From Microcaldota archaeon (lineage in GTDB: Archaea; Micrarchaeota; Micrarchaeia; Anstonellales; Bilamarchaeaceae): 64,000 nt of DNA. The stretch is from positions 1 through 64,000 of the forward strand of contig JAGMCT010000013.1 in the NCBI GenBank assembly GCA_023129075.1, in the 5' to 3' direction. A model generated the notes under the pieces. The model saw only the letters and a list, made by a program, of their open reading frames with translations. It did not search any database and was not told the origin of the DNA. The position numbers were made by a program, and so were the translations under genes. Shown one piece after another: positions 48,573 through 60,240 of this stretch. Within the stretch, counting starts at the first letter, position 1; every line of letters begins with the position of its first letter.

Positions 48573-48926
48573 TTATCTCCTCTTCTTTTCCAATCTATCA
48601 AGTCTTTCTATTATCCCATCCAATTTTGCATGGGTTTCAGTCCAGTATGGATTTCTACTGCCTGCAATCCTTGCTTTCTGCTGGGGAAATTTGATTACCC
48701 TGTCCATTACAAAACCTATAACCCAGATTCCTATGAATGCAAGCAGAACTCCAAAAAATACCAACTGCATTGTATAATCTATATTAAAAAATGCCTTAAG
48801 CTTATCCGAGGCTGAAATCACCAGCAGAACGAAATTTATCAGAGTCAAAAATTGTATTCCAACTGTGAACCTCCAGTACTGCTCAATAACTAAATCCCGC
48901 AGGTTTCTTAAGAAATTCTTTATCAT
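48573..48926 (-). CDS. Small membrane protein with two transmembrane segments
   Basis: 117 residues: an amphipathic start, two hydrophobic segments (about 22-40 and 50-75), and a charged C-terminal helix (A-K-L-D-G-I-I-E-R-L-D-R-L-E-K-K-R-R). A GATTTTTAAACC box about 24 nt before the ATG indicates leaderless transcription. It is the first gene of a unit with the phosphohexomutase and nurA. I recognise no family. Confidence 0.65.
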   Translation of the reverse strand: MIKNFLRNLRDLVIEQYWRFTVGIQFLTLINFVLLVISASDKLKAFFNIDYTMQLVFFGVLLAFIGIWVIGFVMDRVIKFPQQKARIAGSRNPYWTETHAKLDGIIERLDRLEKKRR

Positions 48927-48957
48927 GGAAAGATTTCACAGAACAGGTTTAAAAATC

Positions 48958-49515
48958 TCACTTATTTTCCTTTCCCCAGGCTACGATAAGCGCATGGTAT
49001 TCCTTGTATAAATTTACATCTTTTGGAAGATTAGATTCAAAGAACAAACGATATTCATCATATTCCTTTGCCTCAAAAATGGAGTAATGTTTGCAGAATC
49101 TTCTTGTGTATGCATCTATCACGAAAATGGGTTTGTGGAATCCATAGAGCAATATAGAATCTGCGGTTTCCTTTCCAACCCCTTTTACTGAGAGAAAGTG
49201 TTCTCTTAATTTTAGGATATTCCAGGATGATTTAGCTTTGAGGTGGGCCTTTGTAAGCAAACCCAGTCTTTCTGCCTTTTGGTTGTAGTAGCCTGCAGGC
49301 CTTATCAACTCCGCAAGCTCTTCTTTCTTAAGATTTAAAATTAAATTCGGGGTAAGTTTTCCTTTGGATTTCAGGTTTAAAATGGCCTTTTCAACATTCT
49401 TCCAGTTGGTGTTCTGGGTTAAGAGAGCGCCGACAACAACCTCAAAATCACTTTCTGCAGGCCACCAGTTCTGTTTTCCATATCTTTTAAGTAGTTTTTT
49501 GTATTGCCTCAGCAT
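48958..49515 (-). CDS. HhH-GPD DNA glycosylase, MagIII-like
   Basis: 185 residues of the endonuclease III superfamily: L-L-T-Q-N-T-N-W-K-N-V-E-K-A-I-L-N-L-K, then the helix-hairpin-helix V-K-G-V-G-K-E-T-A-D-S-I-L and F-V-I-D-A-Y-T-R-R with the catalytic Asp. The lysine of bifunctional EndoIII (in G-R-K-T-A) is replaced by Glu, so only base removal is expected, as in 3-methyladenine glycosylase III. The protein ends before the iron-sulfur cysteine loop. It repairs alkylated or mismatched bases. It starts 1 nt after the adenosine-specific-kinase-like gene. Confidence 0.85.
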   Translation of the reverse strand: MLRQYKKLLKRYGKQNWWPAESDFEVVVGALLTQNTNWKNVEKAILNLKSKGKLTPNLILNLKKEELAELIRPAGYYNQKAERLGLLTKAHLKAKSSWNILKLREHFLSVKGVGKETADSILLYGFHKPIFVIDAYTRRFCKHYSIFEAKEYDEYRLFFESNLPKDVNLYKEYHALIVAWGKENK

Positions 49516-49516
49516 A

Positions 49517-49999
49517 TTATCTCTTGTATCCTATCTTTCTCAAGAAGTCCTTTCTTTCTTTTTTATCCTCATCCTTTTCTATTCCGAGCGGGGTCTCTCC
49601 ATCAATCACTCCTAAAATTCCCCTTCCTTGTTTTGTTTCTGCTATCACTACCTGAAGTGAATTTGCTGTTGCTGCATAAAGCGAAACAACCTCGCTTATG
49701 CTCTGGATTCTATTAACAATGTTTACTGGAAAGCCGTCCTTGAGGAATATTACAAAGGAATGGCCTGCCCCTACTTTTAGAGCTGTCTGTTCTGCAAGGG
49801 AAATCAATTCCTTATCATTTCCATCGCTTCTTATGAGCCTTTTTGCAGATGCCTCACAAAAGGCAAGACCAAATCTTATTGAAATCCCGCTTTCTGCAAT
49901 AGTTTCATAAAGGTCCTCAACAGTTTTTATGAAATGGGACTGACCAAGGATGACATTCATTCCTTCGGGTACTTTTATATCCACTAATTTCATTTCCAT
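49517..49999 (-). CDS. Adenosine-specific kinase family protein (DUF355)
   Basis: 160 residues matching PF04008: [50 protein letters not shown] and [20 protein letters not shown]. The family was named from a Pyrobaculum structure binding AMP/ADP; the reaction in vivo is poorly established. ATG at 49999 follows GGTG by 6 nt; it forms a unit with the glycosylase. Confidence 0.85.
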   Translation of the reverse strand: MEMKLVDIKVPEGMNVILGQSHFIKTVEDLYETIAESGISIRFGLAFCEASAKRLIRSDGNDKELISLAEQTALKVGAGHSFVIFLKDGFPVNIVNRIQSISEVVSLYAATANSLQVVIAETKQGRGILGVIDGETPLGIEKDEDKKERKDFLRKIGYKR

Positions 50000-50034
50000 A
50001 AAAATCACCAAAAATAAAAGAAAAAGAAAGGAAT

Positions 50035-53000
50035 TTATTTCTTTTTGCTTTTTAGCTTCTTTGTTCTTCTTTTTTTACCCTTTTTGCCTTTCTTCTGCTT
50101 GGTTTTGTATATATAAATCAGAACTGCAAGCAGAAGGAGAAGCAATAACAACCAGCCCCATTGGGTAATAATAGCTGTTGCTTTTTGTTCTAAGGTTTCT
50201 TCCGGCTCTTCCCTTGGAATCTCTACTGCCTTCTTTATTATGTTCACTTCATCCTCATCAGGAACAAACCCTGCCTTTTCTGCTCTTAATATGCAGGTTC
50301 CTTCTATCCATGGGGTAAAGTTTATTTGTCCTATGTCATTGGTGTAGCCAAGGAATCTTTCCTCTTCTGCACATGTTGCATAGACCTTTGCACCTGAGAG
50401 GAGGGAACCGTCTTCCATAGAGATTACTGTAAGAATAAGAACCTCTTCAACCTCTGCCTCTTTCCTGTCAGGCTCTACCTTCAGGCCTGGTCTTTCCATC
50501 TCTGGTGGTTCTTTCTCTTCCTCTCCTCCTTCACCTGGACCAGCTGTCGGCTGAACAACAATAAAGTTCTCATCATCAGGTTCATAATTCTGTTTTGTTG
50601 CTGTTGCTGTGTATGTTCCTAAGTCGGGGGGTGTGAATGTAAGGTTAATATCCGTGCTTGTAAGGACTGCATTTGAGAAACCTGCTCCTGAAGGCCATAC
50701 TATCGTTATGGTTGCATTAGAAAGGTAATCTTTGTTCTCATCCAAAACATAAAGCTGGATTGACTGGCCTTTTTCTATTGATGCAGGGTAAACTATAAGG
50801 TCAAGGAAACCTTCAACTACCTCAAAGTTCTCTGAGTCAGTCTTACAGCCCGGGGCTTTTCCTGTTGCCCTGTAGTCTCCTAGTTTGGGGGGTGCATAAA
50901 TGAGTTTTCCGTTTGTTGTTGAGAATGTCTGGCTTATCCAGTCAGGGTCTCTTACGGTTATCTCAGCGTTGTTTATGCATGAGGCAGCACCTGTAATCTG
51001 CATTAGCACATCTGTTCCAAACTTGGCTGTAGTAGGTGTAACTGTGAGGATAAGGTTATCTGCTCCGCCTCCTGGTGGTGCTGGTGGTACTGGGGGTACT
51101 CCAACATCGACCGCATAACCGCTGAATGCATTAACAGAGAATCTTACTGTTTCGGTTGAAGGACAGCTTATTGAAGCAGAAGCGTAGTTTATTCCATTTG
51201 TAATGATATCCAATCTTGTGGAAGGATAACCGTCTTTCTTCTTTACTTCTATGTTGCCTGCATCACAGGGGGCCATTGGTGAATCCAGTGTTATATATGC
51301 TGAATTATTGAACTGAGTTGCATTTCCATCTGAATCATTAAGGGAAACAAATCCAGGGTCAAGGTAGATATTCTTATTCAAAGAAAGGTTTGTATAATTC
51401 ACCTGTGCATCTTCCCACATTACGCATCCTGTGGATTCATTATAGCAGACTGCAAAATTGGCAAAGTAATTAACATCTGTTGAGGTATTCTCAAAGAATA
51501 TGATGTCTCCCTGCGGAGAGTAAACTGTACTATCATAGAATATATTTGTATGCGGCATCAGAGTAGGACCTTCAAGTGAACCCTCAGCAAAATAAATTAT
51601 CGGTTCTGTGCTTCCTGAGTAAACTGTGGAGTTTATAAGTGCAAAAAGGCTTGTATTGTCCTGAAGCCATATTGAATGCTCTGTTGCATTAATAGAGGTG
51701 TAATTAACAACAATCCAATTTGTTGTATGGTTTAGGACAATCCCATAGGGGGCTCCGGAAATGTTGCAGTAAATCATCTCAGAGTGTGCATCAGTAGCCA
51801 TGAAATATACGTTTGCTATTCCATTGTCAACTATATTGGAAAGGTATATGCCGCCCCCTGCATCCTCTCCTGCAAAAACTATTCCAGCCTGGTTATTATC
51901 ATGCACATCCGTTAGGTATGTAATAAAGAAGCCGTCCACGCTGTTTACCATTATCCCCAAATCATTTGAGTGGATGTCTGAACCGAGCAGATAGTTGTCT
52001 TCATTTGCATTGAAAAGAATGCCGTATTCGTTCTCGTAAATTTCGCTCGTATTAATCGTATTCTCTTCTGAAGTCCCATCAAATACAATTCCATGTGATG
52101 TATTGTAGACTGAAATGTTTATGAGCTCATTCCAGTTTGAATCATCCAAATAAATACCTGGATATATCCCCTCAGGAGGGTCAATATCTGTGGTGGTGTT
52201 TGAAATTGTTAAATTTATCAGTATATTTTCGTCTGAACCTGCTAAAAGCACTGAATAATTGTTTCTATGTAGTTCCATACCACCGAATATATTGTCATTT
52301 GAACCAATAACTACCAGGCCTGCATAGTTGTCTGAGGAATTGGTATATGCGACAACTGCGTCATCTGTATTGATTAAGAGAATTCCATTGTTGTTGAGAA
52401 TATCAGAACCACTCACATTTGCATTATAAATCTCTGCATCATCCGCATCACAAAGGAGCAATTCTGAGACCTCTCCTCCTGCAAATACTGAAGAATCATT
52501 GTAATATATTATAGGTCTGTTGCCTGAGCCAACCATGTTGGTTATTATATGGTCGCAGTCTGAAATAACCCCCAGCTCAACATATAAATCAAATAAGAGG
52601 TTTTCCCTTGCATAAGAATTCTGAATCTCTCCTTCTGAAGATTCATTTAAGAGCAGACCATAAGTATTATTGTTTAAGTCTAAACCGGAAAGGAATGCAT
52701 TATCAGAGTTGTAAAGTATAACACCTGAATAAGAATTGTTTGAGGTTATGTTTCCTGCAAGCACACAGTTGTTTGAATCTTCAATCATTACTCCTGTCAC
52801 ATCATGGTCTCTTGTTGAGATGTTTCCCAAAAGCACGTTGTCCGGGGAAACTGAGAGATAAACAGTATGCTGAGTGTTGTTTCCTGTGATATTCAATCCT
52901 GAGAAATTGTTTCCTCCTGAAGAAATGAACCAGAGTTCTCCAAGAATGGAGCTTCCTGTAAGGGTTTGGATTCCTGTGAAATTATTATTCCAGCATGATT

Positions 53001-56000
53001 CAAGGTATATGGAAGCATAAAGGTTTTCTTCTGAAGTGATATCTCCTAAGAATTTATTGCTTCCTGAGTAATTAAGGAAAAGAGCAAAAACATTCTGTGA
53101 TGCACTAAGCTTAAGGTTCTCAAACTTATTTGAGCTTGAGGAGTTCATGTAAACTCCATAGGTAGCTCCAATGGAAGTTATATTTGCTTCTGAGAAATTA
53201 TTGCTGTTTGAACTCTGGAAATACAGAGCTTCCTCTCCATTGCCTGAGAGGTTTATACCTCCTGAGAACAGGTTTGATGAGGAAGTATCGAAGTAAATTC
53301 CTGTAACAGTATTCAAGTGGGAGATAACAGGCAGATTGAAAACATTGGAATGAGAAGTATCCATGTAGATTCCGGATTGGGAATTGCTTTTTGTATCTAT
53401 TGAACCATCCAAGAATCTATTTGAGCTTGAGGATTCCATATAAATACCATAAGTTGCGCCATTAGATTCAATCTCCGCATCATCAAAGAGGTTATAATGA
53501 GAATTATCAAAATATAAATTCGCATATGTATTATCTGAAAAACTCACCTCTCCGGAAAAATTATTATTACCTGAGGAATCAAGATAAAGACCGGCCAGAG
53601 AATTATCAGATGCATCCAGCTCTCCCCCATCAAAAACATTATTGTTTGAACTATTCAGCAAAATTCCTATATTGCCGTTTGAAGAATTTATTGTTCCGTT
53701 GAAAAGATTATAAGTTGATGTATCAAGGTATATGCCTGCTTCTGTATTGATATCAGCTTCCAGTTCAAATTCTGTAAAGCGATTGTAATCCGCCTGCTCT
53801 AGATATACTGCATAATCTGAACCTGAGCTTGAGATATTTGCTCCTGTGAAATTATTATAATCAGATATGAGTAGATAAAGTCCAGATATGCCGTTGCCGG
53901 AAACATTAATGTCTCCAGAAAAAACATTGTAATCTGAGAATTCAAGATAAACACCAATCTGGATATTATCTGATGAATTCATTGTTCCGTTGAAGAGATT
54001 ATTATCTGAATTGTTCAGCATTATACCGGCTGTGTTGGTGTCTCCCTGGAAAAGGAACTCCTTAAATCTATTACTATTTGAGTTTTTTAGATAAACCGCA
54101 TAAATAGAACCAGAACCTGTGATGTTTGCATCTGTGAAATTGTTGGAGTCTGCATTCTCAAAATAAAGACCGTAGTTTGTATTTCCTGTGGTTATGAGTT
54201 GTCCTTCAAAAGAATTATCTTCTGAATTGAGCATGTAGAGCCCTGAGTCCGAATTCAGGTAAGGTGCCAAGGTATTGACAAATTTATTGGAATTGGAATT
54301 ATCAAAGAAAACACCGTGTCTGTTGCTGTATACCTGAAGTGCGCCTGCTCCAAAATCTCCTATGCTGTTTTCAACATTAAGAAGGTAAAGACCATCAAGG
54401 CTATTGGAATAAATCTCACCTGAAATATCTAACTGAGAATTATTAAGGTTCTCAAAGTAAATGCCTGTTAAGGAGTTGTCATGGATGTCTATTGAAGACA
54501 AATCTGCAGACAACTCCAATGGAGTTGGATAGCCCACAACATATATTCCATGTTGATTATGGTCTATTTCTGTATTTAAAAGATTAAGCGATGCATGAGG
54601 GTTCGCAAGAAGATAAATACCATCAAGGGCATTACTCTGTATCTGAGAGGAATCCGCTGATATGTTGGACCCGTCCAAATAAACCCCATATAGTTGGTTG
54701 TTGCTAATATCCGAAGGACCATTAAGATAAATATAACTTGAAGTAGCGTTTATACCGCTTTCCTTGTTGTTTTGCGAGGTAAGAGAAGAGCCTGCTTCAA
54801 AGGTTACGGGGCCCGCACCACTCCCTTGGTAACCAACTAATAACCCACCCCTATCATTTAAATTAGTAGTAACCGCATTCGAAAAAGAGGAAGGTATTGG
54901 ACCGTTAAGCCATATGCCGAATCCCTTATTTTGATTGGTGATTATTGAACCCAAAGAAGTTATTTTATAAGCTACTATACCAGCGCACGGCGACCAAATT
55001 GGTCGACAGAAATCACCTACATCCAAATTGTTTCCATTTGCCGTTATAGAAGAACCTGCACCAACAAGAAGACTACCATCAGTGTAAATTCCGTTTCGAG
55101 CATTCCCGCTTGCTATGGTAGTACCGTAAAACTCTCCGCCACCATCGCCAAGAGTAAAAGAACTTAAAGAAATGCCTTGCTGAGAGTTATCTTCAACGGT
55201 GACACCACTGTTGAATACTGCATAGTAAGCGTGTATGCCATTCAAAAGGTTCCTGCTCGCCCCGACATGACCGTTGAAGGTTGCCGTGTCGTATATTGAT
55301 ATTCCATGGCCGCCGACATTATCGTTTGCACTCACGGTATTGCCAAAAGTCGCATTACCGTCTACAGATATGCCTGCATAGCTCGACCCGCTTATGCCGT
55401 TACCGTTTGCTGAGACTGGACCAGCAAAAGACACATCGGCATCTCCACAACCCCCCGAGGGTCCAATCAATTGCAATCCAGATTGCCTGTTGCTGTTCGC
55501 GGTAACAACTCCCGAAAGTGAAATGGAAGAGCCCCTCATTTTAATACCATCTGCAAAATTCCCATTGGCAGTAACGCCACTAAGGGAGTGTGTAGTTCCA
55601 TAAGCCTCCATACCATATAAACCATTACCCGAAGCAGTTACACTGCCAGTGATGGTTATGTCCAATCCAGCATACAAACCACTATCCCCGTTACCCGAAG
55701 CCTCGATGGAACCAGCTTGGAGGCTTCCGCTTGTAGATGTTCCAGCTCCAACATTGCCATTTGTGGTAATAGAATCAGCTACAATGTTTCCAAACGAAAT
55801 ACTTAAACCACTCAATCCATTACCCGAAGCCTCAATGGAATTAGCTTGGAGGCTTCCAGCAGAAGTCATTATTCCCCGTCCACCATTACTATTTGCGGTA
55901 ATGGAAGTGGCTGAAACATCTCCAGTCCCAACAAGTATACCCGTACCTCCATTACCCGAAACATCGATTGAAGTGGCTGTAATATCTCCAGTCCCAACAT

Positions 56001-59000
56001 TTATACCATAACCTCCATTACCCGAAGCATCAATGGAAAGGGCTGTAATATCTCCAGTCCAAACAAGTATACCATGTGCTCCATTACCCGAAGCATCGAT
56101 GGAAGAGGCGCTGATTCCATTCTTTGCCCAGATCCCATCCCCTGTACCACCAGTTGCGGAGTAGCTATCGCCACCAAGAAACACTTCGGACCGGATTCCA
56201 TAGGTGCAACCACAACCTCCAAGAGATATCCCACTAGGGGGAGTGGAACTCCCATCTATGTAAACGCATGCGTCATACACACAAGCCTCTCCGCTGCCAC
56301 CAACCGCGGTAATGCCCAAATCATTGTCAACTGAAGGGTCAAGGACTAGTGCGGTACCGCTGAAATTGTATACTATAAAATTGGGCGCAGTATTTCCGTT
56401 GGAATTATCAAAGAAAACACCATTTTTTGTATAATTTATTGATACGTTATAAATAGTGTTGTTATCAGTATAATCAAAATAAAAGCCCGTATCGGTTGTA
56501 TTGAAAATTGAAATATTCTCAATAGTGTTATTACCTCCTTCTTCAATTACAATTCCTTCATCTCCTGAAAGATAGAATGTTCCGTTCCATACAGAACTGT
56601 TGTAAGTACTCAAAAGATAAACATGGGTAGCAATGTGGTCTGCAGAAAAGATATTGCTTGTGCCTGAGGTATTGGAGGATGAAAGGTTGTACATTGAAAC
56701 ATTAAAGCAATTATTCTGAACAAAATTATGTGTGTTGGATGAGGAAGAAGTATTGAAGATTGACGAGTTTTCCATTGAATCAAAATAGATTCCAAGGGTG
56801 TAATTTTCTATTATACAATTTCTTACTGTAATATTATGAAGATTATCTGCATATATCCCTATAGTTATACCTGATTCGGTTCCCTGAATTGAAAACCCAT
56901 TGCAGTCAAGAACTGTGTTATTTGAGATTATGGAAAGGCAAGCTCCGGTTGTTAGGTTGCCCACTACATTCCCAGTTAACAGGGTGTCACCGCTAATCTG
57001 CCTGCAGATACCTGCTTCGCTTGCTGCATAACCAGAGAAATCCTCAACCTGGAAGGTTGTCTCTTCTCCGACACAAGAAGAATATGCTGGAGTAAATGAA
57101 AGACTATTGGAAAGAATTGCCTCTCTGGAAACAGGAAAACCGGACTTTTCTAGATAAAGTGTATTAGTGCATGTTGGCGTCCAGAGTGTAAGGTTTGCAG
57201 GTGCATTCATGGCTGAGGGTATTCCGGCGCTTGAGGTGTCCAGGGAAGTGAAATTCCATCCAAGCAAAAGGTTTGAACTCGTAATATCGGGGTCATCACC
57301 TGAATCAGTAAGGGATAAAGAAGGATAATTAAGAAGACCTATTGTTTCATTGTAACCAAGCGTAAGATTTGTAAAGATGTTGTTTGTTGATGAATCAGTT
57401 AAGAGAATATATTTAGTCTGATTGTATTGGAACATATTCCTAATCTCCATGCTGATAAAACTGGAAGAATTGAAACCATACGAAGTTGTATTGAAGATAG
57501 TTATGTCTTCCAACTCAACATTATTTCCCCATCTAAAAACAAACCCATAACCTGCCGTATCTATTGTAACATTCTTTATCAGGTAATCCACTGCACCTTC
57601 AAGGTAGAATGCATGACCTGAAGTGCTGGAAATGGAGATATTCTCAATAGTGTTATTCCCTCCCCCTTCAATAACGATTCCTTCATCTCCAGAAAGATAG
57701 AATATGGAGTTCTCAACAGAACTGTTGTAAGTATCCAAAAGATAAACATGAGATGCCACATGAACAGAAGAAAAGATATTGCTTGTGCCCGAGGTATTGG
57801 AAGAGGAAAGGTTATGCATTGAAACATTAAAGCATTCATTCTGCACAAAATTATGTGAGTTGGATGAGGAAGAAGTATTGAAGATTGATGAGTTTTCCAT
57901 TGAATCAAGATAGATTCCAAGGGTGTAATTCTTTACAATGCAGTTTTTCAACCTAATCTGGTCTGAAGAATCCATGAAAATACCTGCGGTTATTGCAGTT
58001 AAATCTCCTATAATTGAAGAGCCGTTGCAGTCTATTGTAATATTCTTTGCATAAGAGATGTTAAGGCAGGAGCCTTCAGAAGTAAAACCTGAAAGGTCTG
58101 TTCCCAGGTAATATTCCTTATCAGAACCTGTAATTCCTCCGCAGAGATTTATTTCTTTTGCATCATAAATGAAACCAATCTGGTCTATTGAAATATCCAC
58201 AGACTGGGAGGTATTTACATAGCATCTAAATGTATGTGCAAAATCAGAGGCATTTACAACACTCAGAGCGCTCATGGAAGCAGAAACATCAAAGTTGGGG
58301 AGCCAGTCGCTGTAGTTGAAGAATGTCTCCCATTGGTGTGAAGAGGTGTTCCACCACTGCATCAGGAATGTTGCAGGGATAGTTTCATTTGATTTGAGTT
58401 CGCATGTGAAGTTTGCAAAATAAATTTCGTCCAATGGGCCTCCGGTATTCCAGGTTCCATTTACCCAATAAACCTGTGTATTATTTTTAGCCGCATAAAC
58501 ATCATCTGAAGAAGAAAGGTTTGTGGTTACTGTATTGTCATCCACATCAAAGGCAATGAAATTGCTTCCTTCCATGTAACCTGGGTCTGTAGCTGAAAGG
58601 TTGATGGTGTATTCATGTCCTGGGAGTGTTGGAAATAAGTATTTCCATTCTCCTGTGCATTCCTGTGCATCATAATCCCAATCCTTGCATTTGAAAAGGA
58701 AGTATCCTTTGGCTATTACTGTTACTTCAGCAGAATCTATATTTTTGGGGTTAATGGAGAATGCCTGGAGAGGGTCTTCTTCAGGGGCATTTGAAAAATT
58801 CTTGTCAAGCATCTGGAATTCCAATTGGGAATCCTTTGTAATGTTGTGTATTTTTACCTCGGTTATTGGGCTGTTCTGGATAACTATTGTTCCTTCTGTT
58901 CCCTGCTTTTCAAAAGAGTATTCTATCTTTCCTTCTGTCTGGACTGGGTTATACTGAGAAAGGTCAAGGTAGGTTATTATGTCTTCTTCATCGTAATATC

Positions 59001-59241
59001 GCTGTAATTGAAACAGGGCCCATTTTCCTTTTTTGTATTCTGTGAAGTTTGCTTCTATTGGGGTTATGGTGTCTCCTATCCTTACTGCAAGAAGAACATC
59101 AGAAAAATCAGGGGAGAATTCCTCTTCATAAGAGATGTTTATGAAGAATTGGGGCTGTTCAGGTGTGATTTCTGGAATACCTGAAGTGGTAAGAAGCAGT
59201 ATTAACAAGATGGCAATGCCTGGTGCAACTAATCTTTCCAT
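50035..59241 (-). CDS. Giant secreted parallel beta-helix surface protein (about 3,068 residues)
   Basis: A signal peptide ([21 protein letters not shown]) is followed by a ~430-residue beta-rich region. Some 2,300 residues of right-handed beta-helix repeats come next (NosD/CASH-like N-N-x-F-x-G-x-I and S-x-S-N-x-F units about 22-26 residues long). After these lie Ig-like domains (about 2,700-3,000) with carboxypeptidase-regulatory-like folds, then one membrane segment ([16 protein letters not shown]) and a basic cytoplasmic tail ([10 protein letters not shown]). N-x-(S/T) sites are very dense, so it is probably heavily N-glycosylated. The start at 59241 follows AAGGGG; the frame upstream is non-coding. 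Likely an adhesin or cell-surface fibre. Confidence 0.85.
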   Translation of the reverse strand: MERLVAPGIAILLILLLTTSGIPEITPEQPQFFINISYEEEFSPDFSDVLLAVRIGDTITPIEANFTEYKKGKWALFQLQRYYDEEDIITYLDLSQYNPVQTEGKIEYSFEKQGTEGTIVIQNSPITEVKIHNITKDSQLEFQMLDKNFSNAPEEDPLQAFSINPKNIDSAEVTVIAKGYFLFKCKDWDYDAQECTGEWKYLFPTLPGHEYTINLSATDPGYMEGSNFIAFDVDDNTVTTNLSSSDDVYAAKNNTQVYWVNGTWNTGGPLDEIYFANFTCELKSNETIPATFLMQWWNTSSHQWETFFNYSDWLPNFDVSASMSALSVVNASDFAHTFRCYVNTSQSVDISIDQIGFIYDAKEINLCGGITGSDKEYYLGTDLSGFTSEGSCLNISYAKNITIDCNGSSIIGDLTAITAGIFMDSSDQIRLKNCIVKNYTLGIYLDSMENSSIFNTSSSSNSHNFVQNECFNVSMHNLSSSNTSGTSNIFSSVHVASHVYLLDTYNSSVENSIFYLSGDEGIVIEGGGNNTIENISISSTSGHAFYLEGAVDYLIKNVTIDTAGYGFVFRWGNNVELEDITIFNTTSYGFNSSSFISMEIRNMFQYNQTKYILLTDSSTNNIFTNLTLGYNETIGLLNYPSLSLTDSGDDPDITSSNLLLGWNFTSLDTSSAGIPSAMNAPANLTLWTPTCTNTLYLEKSGFPVSREAILSNSLSFTPAYSSCVGEETTFQVEDFSGYAASEAGICRQISGDTLLTGNVVGNLTTGACLSIISNNTVLDCNGFSIQGTESGITIGIYADNLHNITVRNCIIENYTLGIYFDSMENSSIFNTSSSSNTHNFVQNNCFNVSMYNLSSSNTSGTSNIFSADHIATHVYLLSTYNSSVWNGTFYLSGDEGIVIEEGGNNTIENISIFNTTDTGFYFDYTDNNTIYNVSINYTKNGVFFDNSNGNTAPNFIVYNFSGTALVLDPSVDNDLGITAVGGSGEACVYDACVYIDGSSTPPSGISLGGCGCTYGIRSEVFLGGDSYSATGGTGDGIWAKNGISASSIDASGNGAHGILVWTGDITALSIDASGNGGYGINVGTGDITATSIDVSGNGGTGILVGTGDVSATSITANSNGGRGIMTSAGSLQANSIEASGNGLSGLSISFGNIVADSITTNGNVGAGTSTSGSLQAGSIEASGNGDSGLYAGLDITITGSVTASGNGLYGMEAYGTTHSLSGVTANGNFADGIKMRGSSISLSGVVTANSNRQSGLQLIGPSGGCGDADVSFAGPVSANGNGISGSSYAGISVDGNATFGNTVSANDNVGGHGISIYDTATFNGHVGASRNLLNGIHAYYAVFNSGVTVEDNSQQGISLSSFTLGDGGGEFYGTTIASGNARNGIYTDGSLLVGAGSSITANGNNLDVGDFCRPIWSPCAGIVAYKITSLGSIITNQNKGFGIWLNGPIPSSFSNAVTTNLNDRGGLLVGYQGSGAGPVTFEAGSSLTSQNNKESGINATSSYIYLNGPSDISNNQLYGVYLDGSNISADSSQIQSNALDGIYLLANPHASLNLLNTEIDHNQHGIYVVGYPTPLELSADLSSIDIHDNSLTGIYFENLNNSQLDISGEIYSNSLDGLYLLNVENSIGDFGAGALQVYSNRHGVFFDNSNSNKFVNTLAPYLNSDSGLYMLNSEDNSFEGQLITTGNTNYGLYFENADSNNFTDANITGSGSIYAVYLKNSNSNRFKEFLFQGDTNTAGIMLNNSDNNLFNGTMNSSDNIQIGVYLEFSDYNVFSGDINVSGNGISGLYLLISDYNNFTGANISSSGSDYAVYLEQADYNRFTEFELEADINTEAGIYLDTSTYNLFNGTINSSNGNIGILLNSSNNNVFDGGELDASDNSLAGLYLDSSGNNNFSGEVSFSDNTYANLYFDNSHYNLFDDAEIESNGATYGIYMESSSSNRFLDGSIDTKSNSQSGIYMDTSHSNVFNLPVISHLNTVTGIYFDTSSSNLFSGGINLSGNGEEALYFQSSNSNNFSEANITSIGATYGVYMNSSSSNKFENLKLSASQNVFALFLNYSGSNKFLGDITSEENLYASIYLESCWNNNFTGIQTLTGSSILGELWFISSGGNNFSGLNITGNNTQHTVYLSVSPDNVLLGNISTRDHDVTGVMIEDSNNCVLAGNITSNNSYSGVILYNSDNAFLSGLDLNNNTYGLLLNESSEGEIQNSYARENLLFDLYVELGVISDCDHIITNMVGSGNRPIIYYNDSSVFAGGEVSELLLCDADDAEIYNANVSGSDILNNNGILLINTDDAVVAYTNSSDNYAGLVVIGSNDNIFGGMELHRNNYSVLLAGSDENILINLTISNTTTDIDPPEGIYPGIYLDDSNWNELINISVYNTSHGIVFDGTSEENTINTSEIYENEYGILFNANEDNYLLGSDIHSNDLGIMVNSVDGFFITYLTDVHDNNQAGIVFAGEDAGGGIYLSNIVDNGIANVYFMATDAHSEMIYCNISGAPYGIVLNHTTNWIVVNYTSINATEHSIWLQDNTSLFALINSTVYSGSTEPIIYFAEGSLEGPTLMPHTNIFYDSTVYSPQGDIIFFENTSTDVNYFANFAVCYNESTGCVMWEDAQVNYTNLSLNKNIYLDPGFVSLNDSDGNATQFNNSAYITLDSPMAPCDAGNIEVKKKDGYPSTRLDIITNGINYASASISCPSTETVRFSVNAFSGYAVDVGVPPVPPAPPGGGADNLILTVTPTTAKFGTDVLMQITGAASCINNAEITVRDPDWISQTFSTTNGKLIYAPPKLGDYRATGKAPGCKTDSENFEVVEGFLDLIVYPASIEKGQSIQLYVLDENKDYLSNATITIVWPSGAGFSNAVLTSTDINLTFTPPDLGTYTATATKQNYEPDDENFIVVQPTAGPGEGGEEEKEPPEMERPGLKVEPDRKEAEVEEVLILTVISMEDGSLLSGAKVYATCAEEERFLGYTNDIGQINFTPWIEGTCILRAEKAGFVPDEDEVNIIKKAVEIPREEPEETLEQKATAIITQWGWLLLLLLLLAVLIYIYKTKQKKGKKGKKRRTKKLKSKKK
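54800..56300 (-). repeat. Glycine-rich, higher-GC repeat block inside the giant gene
   Basis: About 1.5 kb in which the units change to a G-N-G-x-x-G-I pattern (A-S-G-N-G, T-A-N-G-N, G-D-I-T-A-x-S-I). DNA units of about 60-70 bp recur nearly unchanged, for example CCATTACCCGAAGC and ATATCTCCAGTCC. The block is richer in G and C than the flanking S-N-x-F units, suggesting separate origin or recent tandem expansion. Confidence 0.65.
56450..56800 (-). repeat. Internal duplication in the giant gene, copy 2
   Basis: Matches 57580-57930 over about 300 bp ([12 protein letters not shown] and [10 protein letters not shown] units). The divergence is moderate, so this is an older duplication of about 100 residues. 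Confidence 0.75.
57580..57930 (-). repeat. Internal duplication in the giant gene, copy 1
   Basis: Partner of 56450-56800. Both follow an N-x-T-x-I-x-C-N-G type disaggregatase-like segment, so the duplicated unit probably includes a whole beta-helix start. Confidence 0.75.
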
Positions 59242-59280
59242 AATGGATAACCCCTTCACATAAATTAGCTGTATAGAAGT

Positions 59281-59325
59281 GTTTAAAAAGGTGTACTCTG
59301 AGTGTGTTTGGAAATGTTTAAATAG
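59281..59325. promoter_or_regulatory. Divergent TATA boxes for the giant gene (-) and lipoprotein gene (+)
   Basis: On the minus strand CTTTTTAAACAC (near 59281-59292) would start the giant-gene message near 59258, leaving a leader with AAGGGG. On the plus strand GTTTAAATAG (59316-59325) lies about 27 nt before the lipoprotein ATG (leaderless). Confidence 0.45.
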
Positions 59326-59346
59326 TAATATGTAGTAATATGGTGT

Positions 59347-60237
59347 ATGCAAAAGGCAAAAAAAGGGAAAAATACTGGAAAAATAGGAAAAATAAAACAA
59401 AAAGCAAAGAATATTGCCAAGGAGTTCGGAAAGCATATTATAGTTGCAGCATTAGTAGTTGCTACCGGCGGTTCGGTTTCTGGATGCGGAAATAGTTATG
59501 ATGAAAAACCCAAGGAGAAAAAAGAGGTAATCTGCTCAACAGAAATTGAGGAATTAAACCAGAGCAGAATCAAAAGTATGGAATTGGATGATAATGTAGA
59601 GGGAAGGGAATATTTTGTACAGAGGATTGAAAAGGAGGTCTGCACTGATGGAGAAAACGAATGGGTGGAGAGTGAAAAACATAGTTTTGAACCTTCTTTA
59701 AGTGCAAGCGGTGACTGGCTGGTGGATATTGAATTTGAATTTATGGGAGAAGAAAGGAGTGTAAGTGATATTTTTATTGATGAAAATGAAAAAAAGGTTG
59801 TGTTACAGTTAACGGATGTGGAGTCAAAGCAATTCCTGGAAAAGGAAGAAACAGAAGCATTCATAACTGAAGAAGGGCAGTATAATATAGAGGTAATTAA
59901 GCTCGGAGAGACAGAAATAAAAGCAGGAGTAACGAATCATGAGACAGAGGAAAGCATAATCCAGATCCTGCCGGTTGGAAATATCTCATTCAGTATGGAA
60001 GGGTTGTATATTCTTTTGTATGATGTGGGGAAGGTAAAGGGTGCAAGAGGAATAAACACAGTTGCATGGGTGGGGTGTGCAAGTGAAAGTTTTTATCTGT
60101 GGAACGGACATAATACAGAAATAGAATTTAACCAAGAAAAATTCCATGTGAGTACAACAATTGATGCAGATATGAAAGAGGATGGAAGGATAATAATAAA
60201 TGGAATTGAAATAAAAAGAATAGAAATAGAAAATTAG
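59347..60237 (+). CDS. Predicted lipoprotein with long lysine-rich N-terminus
   Basis: 296 residues. A 29-residue leader rich in lysine (K-A-K-K-G-K-N-T-G-K-I-G-K-I-K-Q-K-A-K) precedes a hydrophobic stretch (I-I-V-A-A-L-V-V-A) and a lipobox-like S-V-S-G-C (Cys47). The exported part is acidic and beta-rich with three or four cysteines (C-S-T-E-I, V-C-T-D-G, W-V-G-C-A-S). The leader is longer than a usual signal peptide. I recognise no family. It is divergent from the giant surface-protein gene and may act with it. Confidence 0.65.
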   Translation: MQKAKKGKNTGKIGKIKQKAKNIAKEFGKHIIVAALVVATGGSVSGCGNSYDEKPKEKKEVICSTEIEELNQSRIKSMELDDNVEGREYFVQRIEKEVCTDGENEWVESEKHSFEPSLSASGDWLVDIEFEFMGEERSVSDIFIDENEKKVVLQLTDVESKQFLEKEETEAFITEEGQYNIEVIKLGETEIKAGVTNHETEESIIQILPVGNISFSMEGLYILLYDVGKVKGARGINTVAWVGCASESFYLWNGHNTEIEFNQEKFHVSTTIDADMKEDGRIIINGIEIKRIEIEN

Positions 60238-60240
60238 AAA

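Noticed and set aside
55281..56334. Plus-strand frames inside the giant gene block
   Set aside because: They reflect the tandem DNA repeats of the minus-strand gene; none has a promoter, a ribosome-binding site or family motifs.
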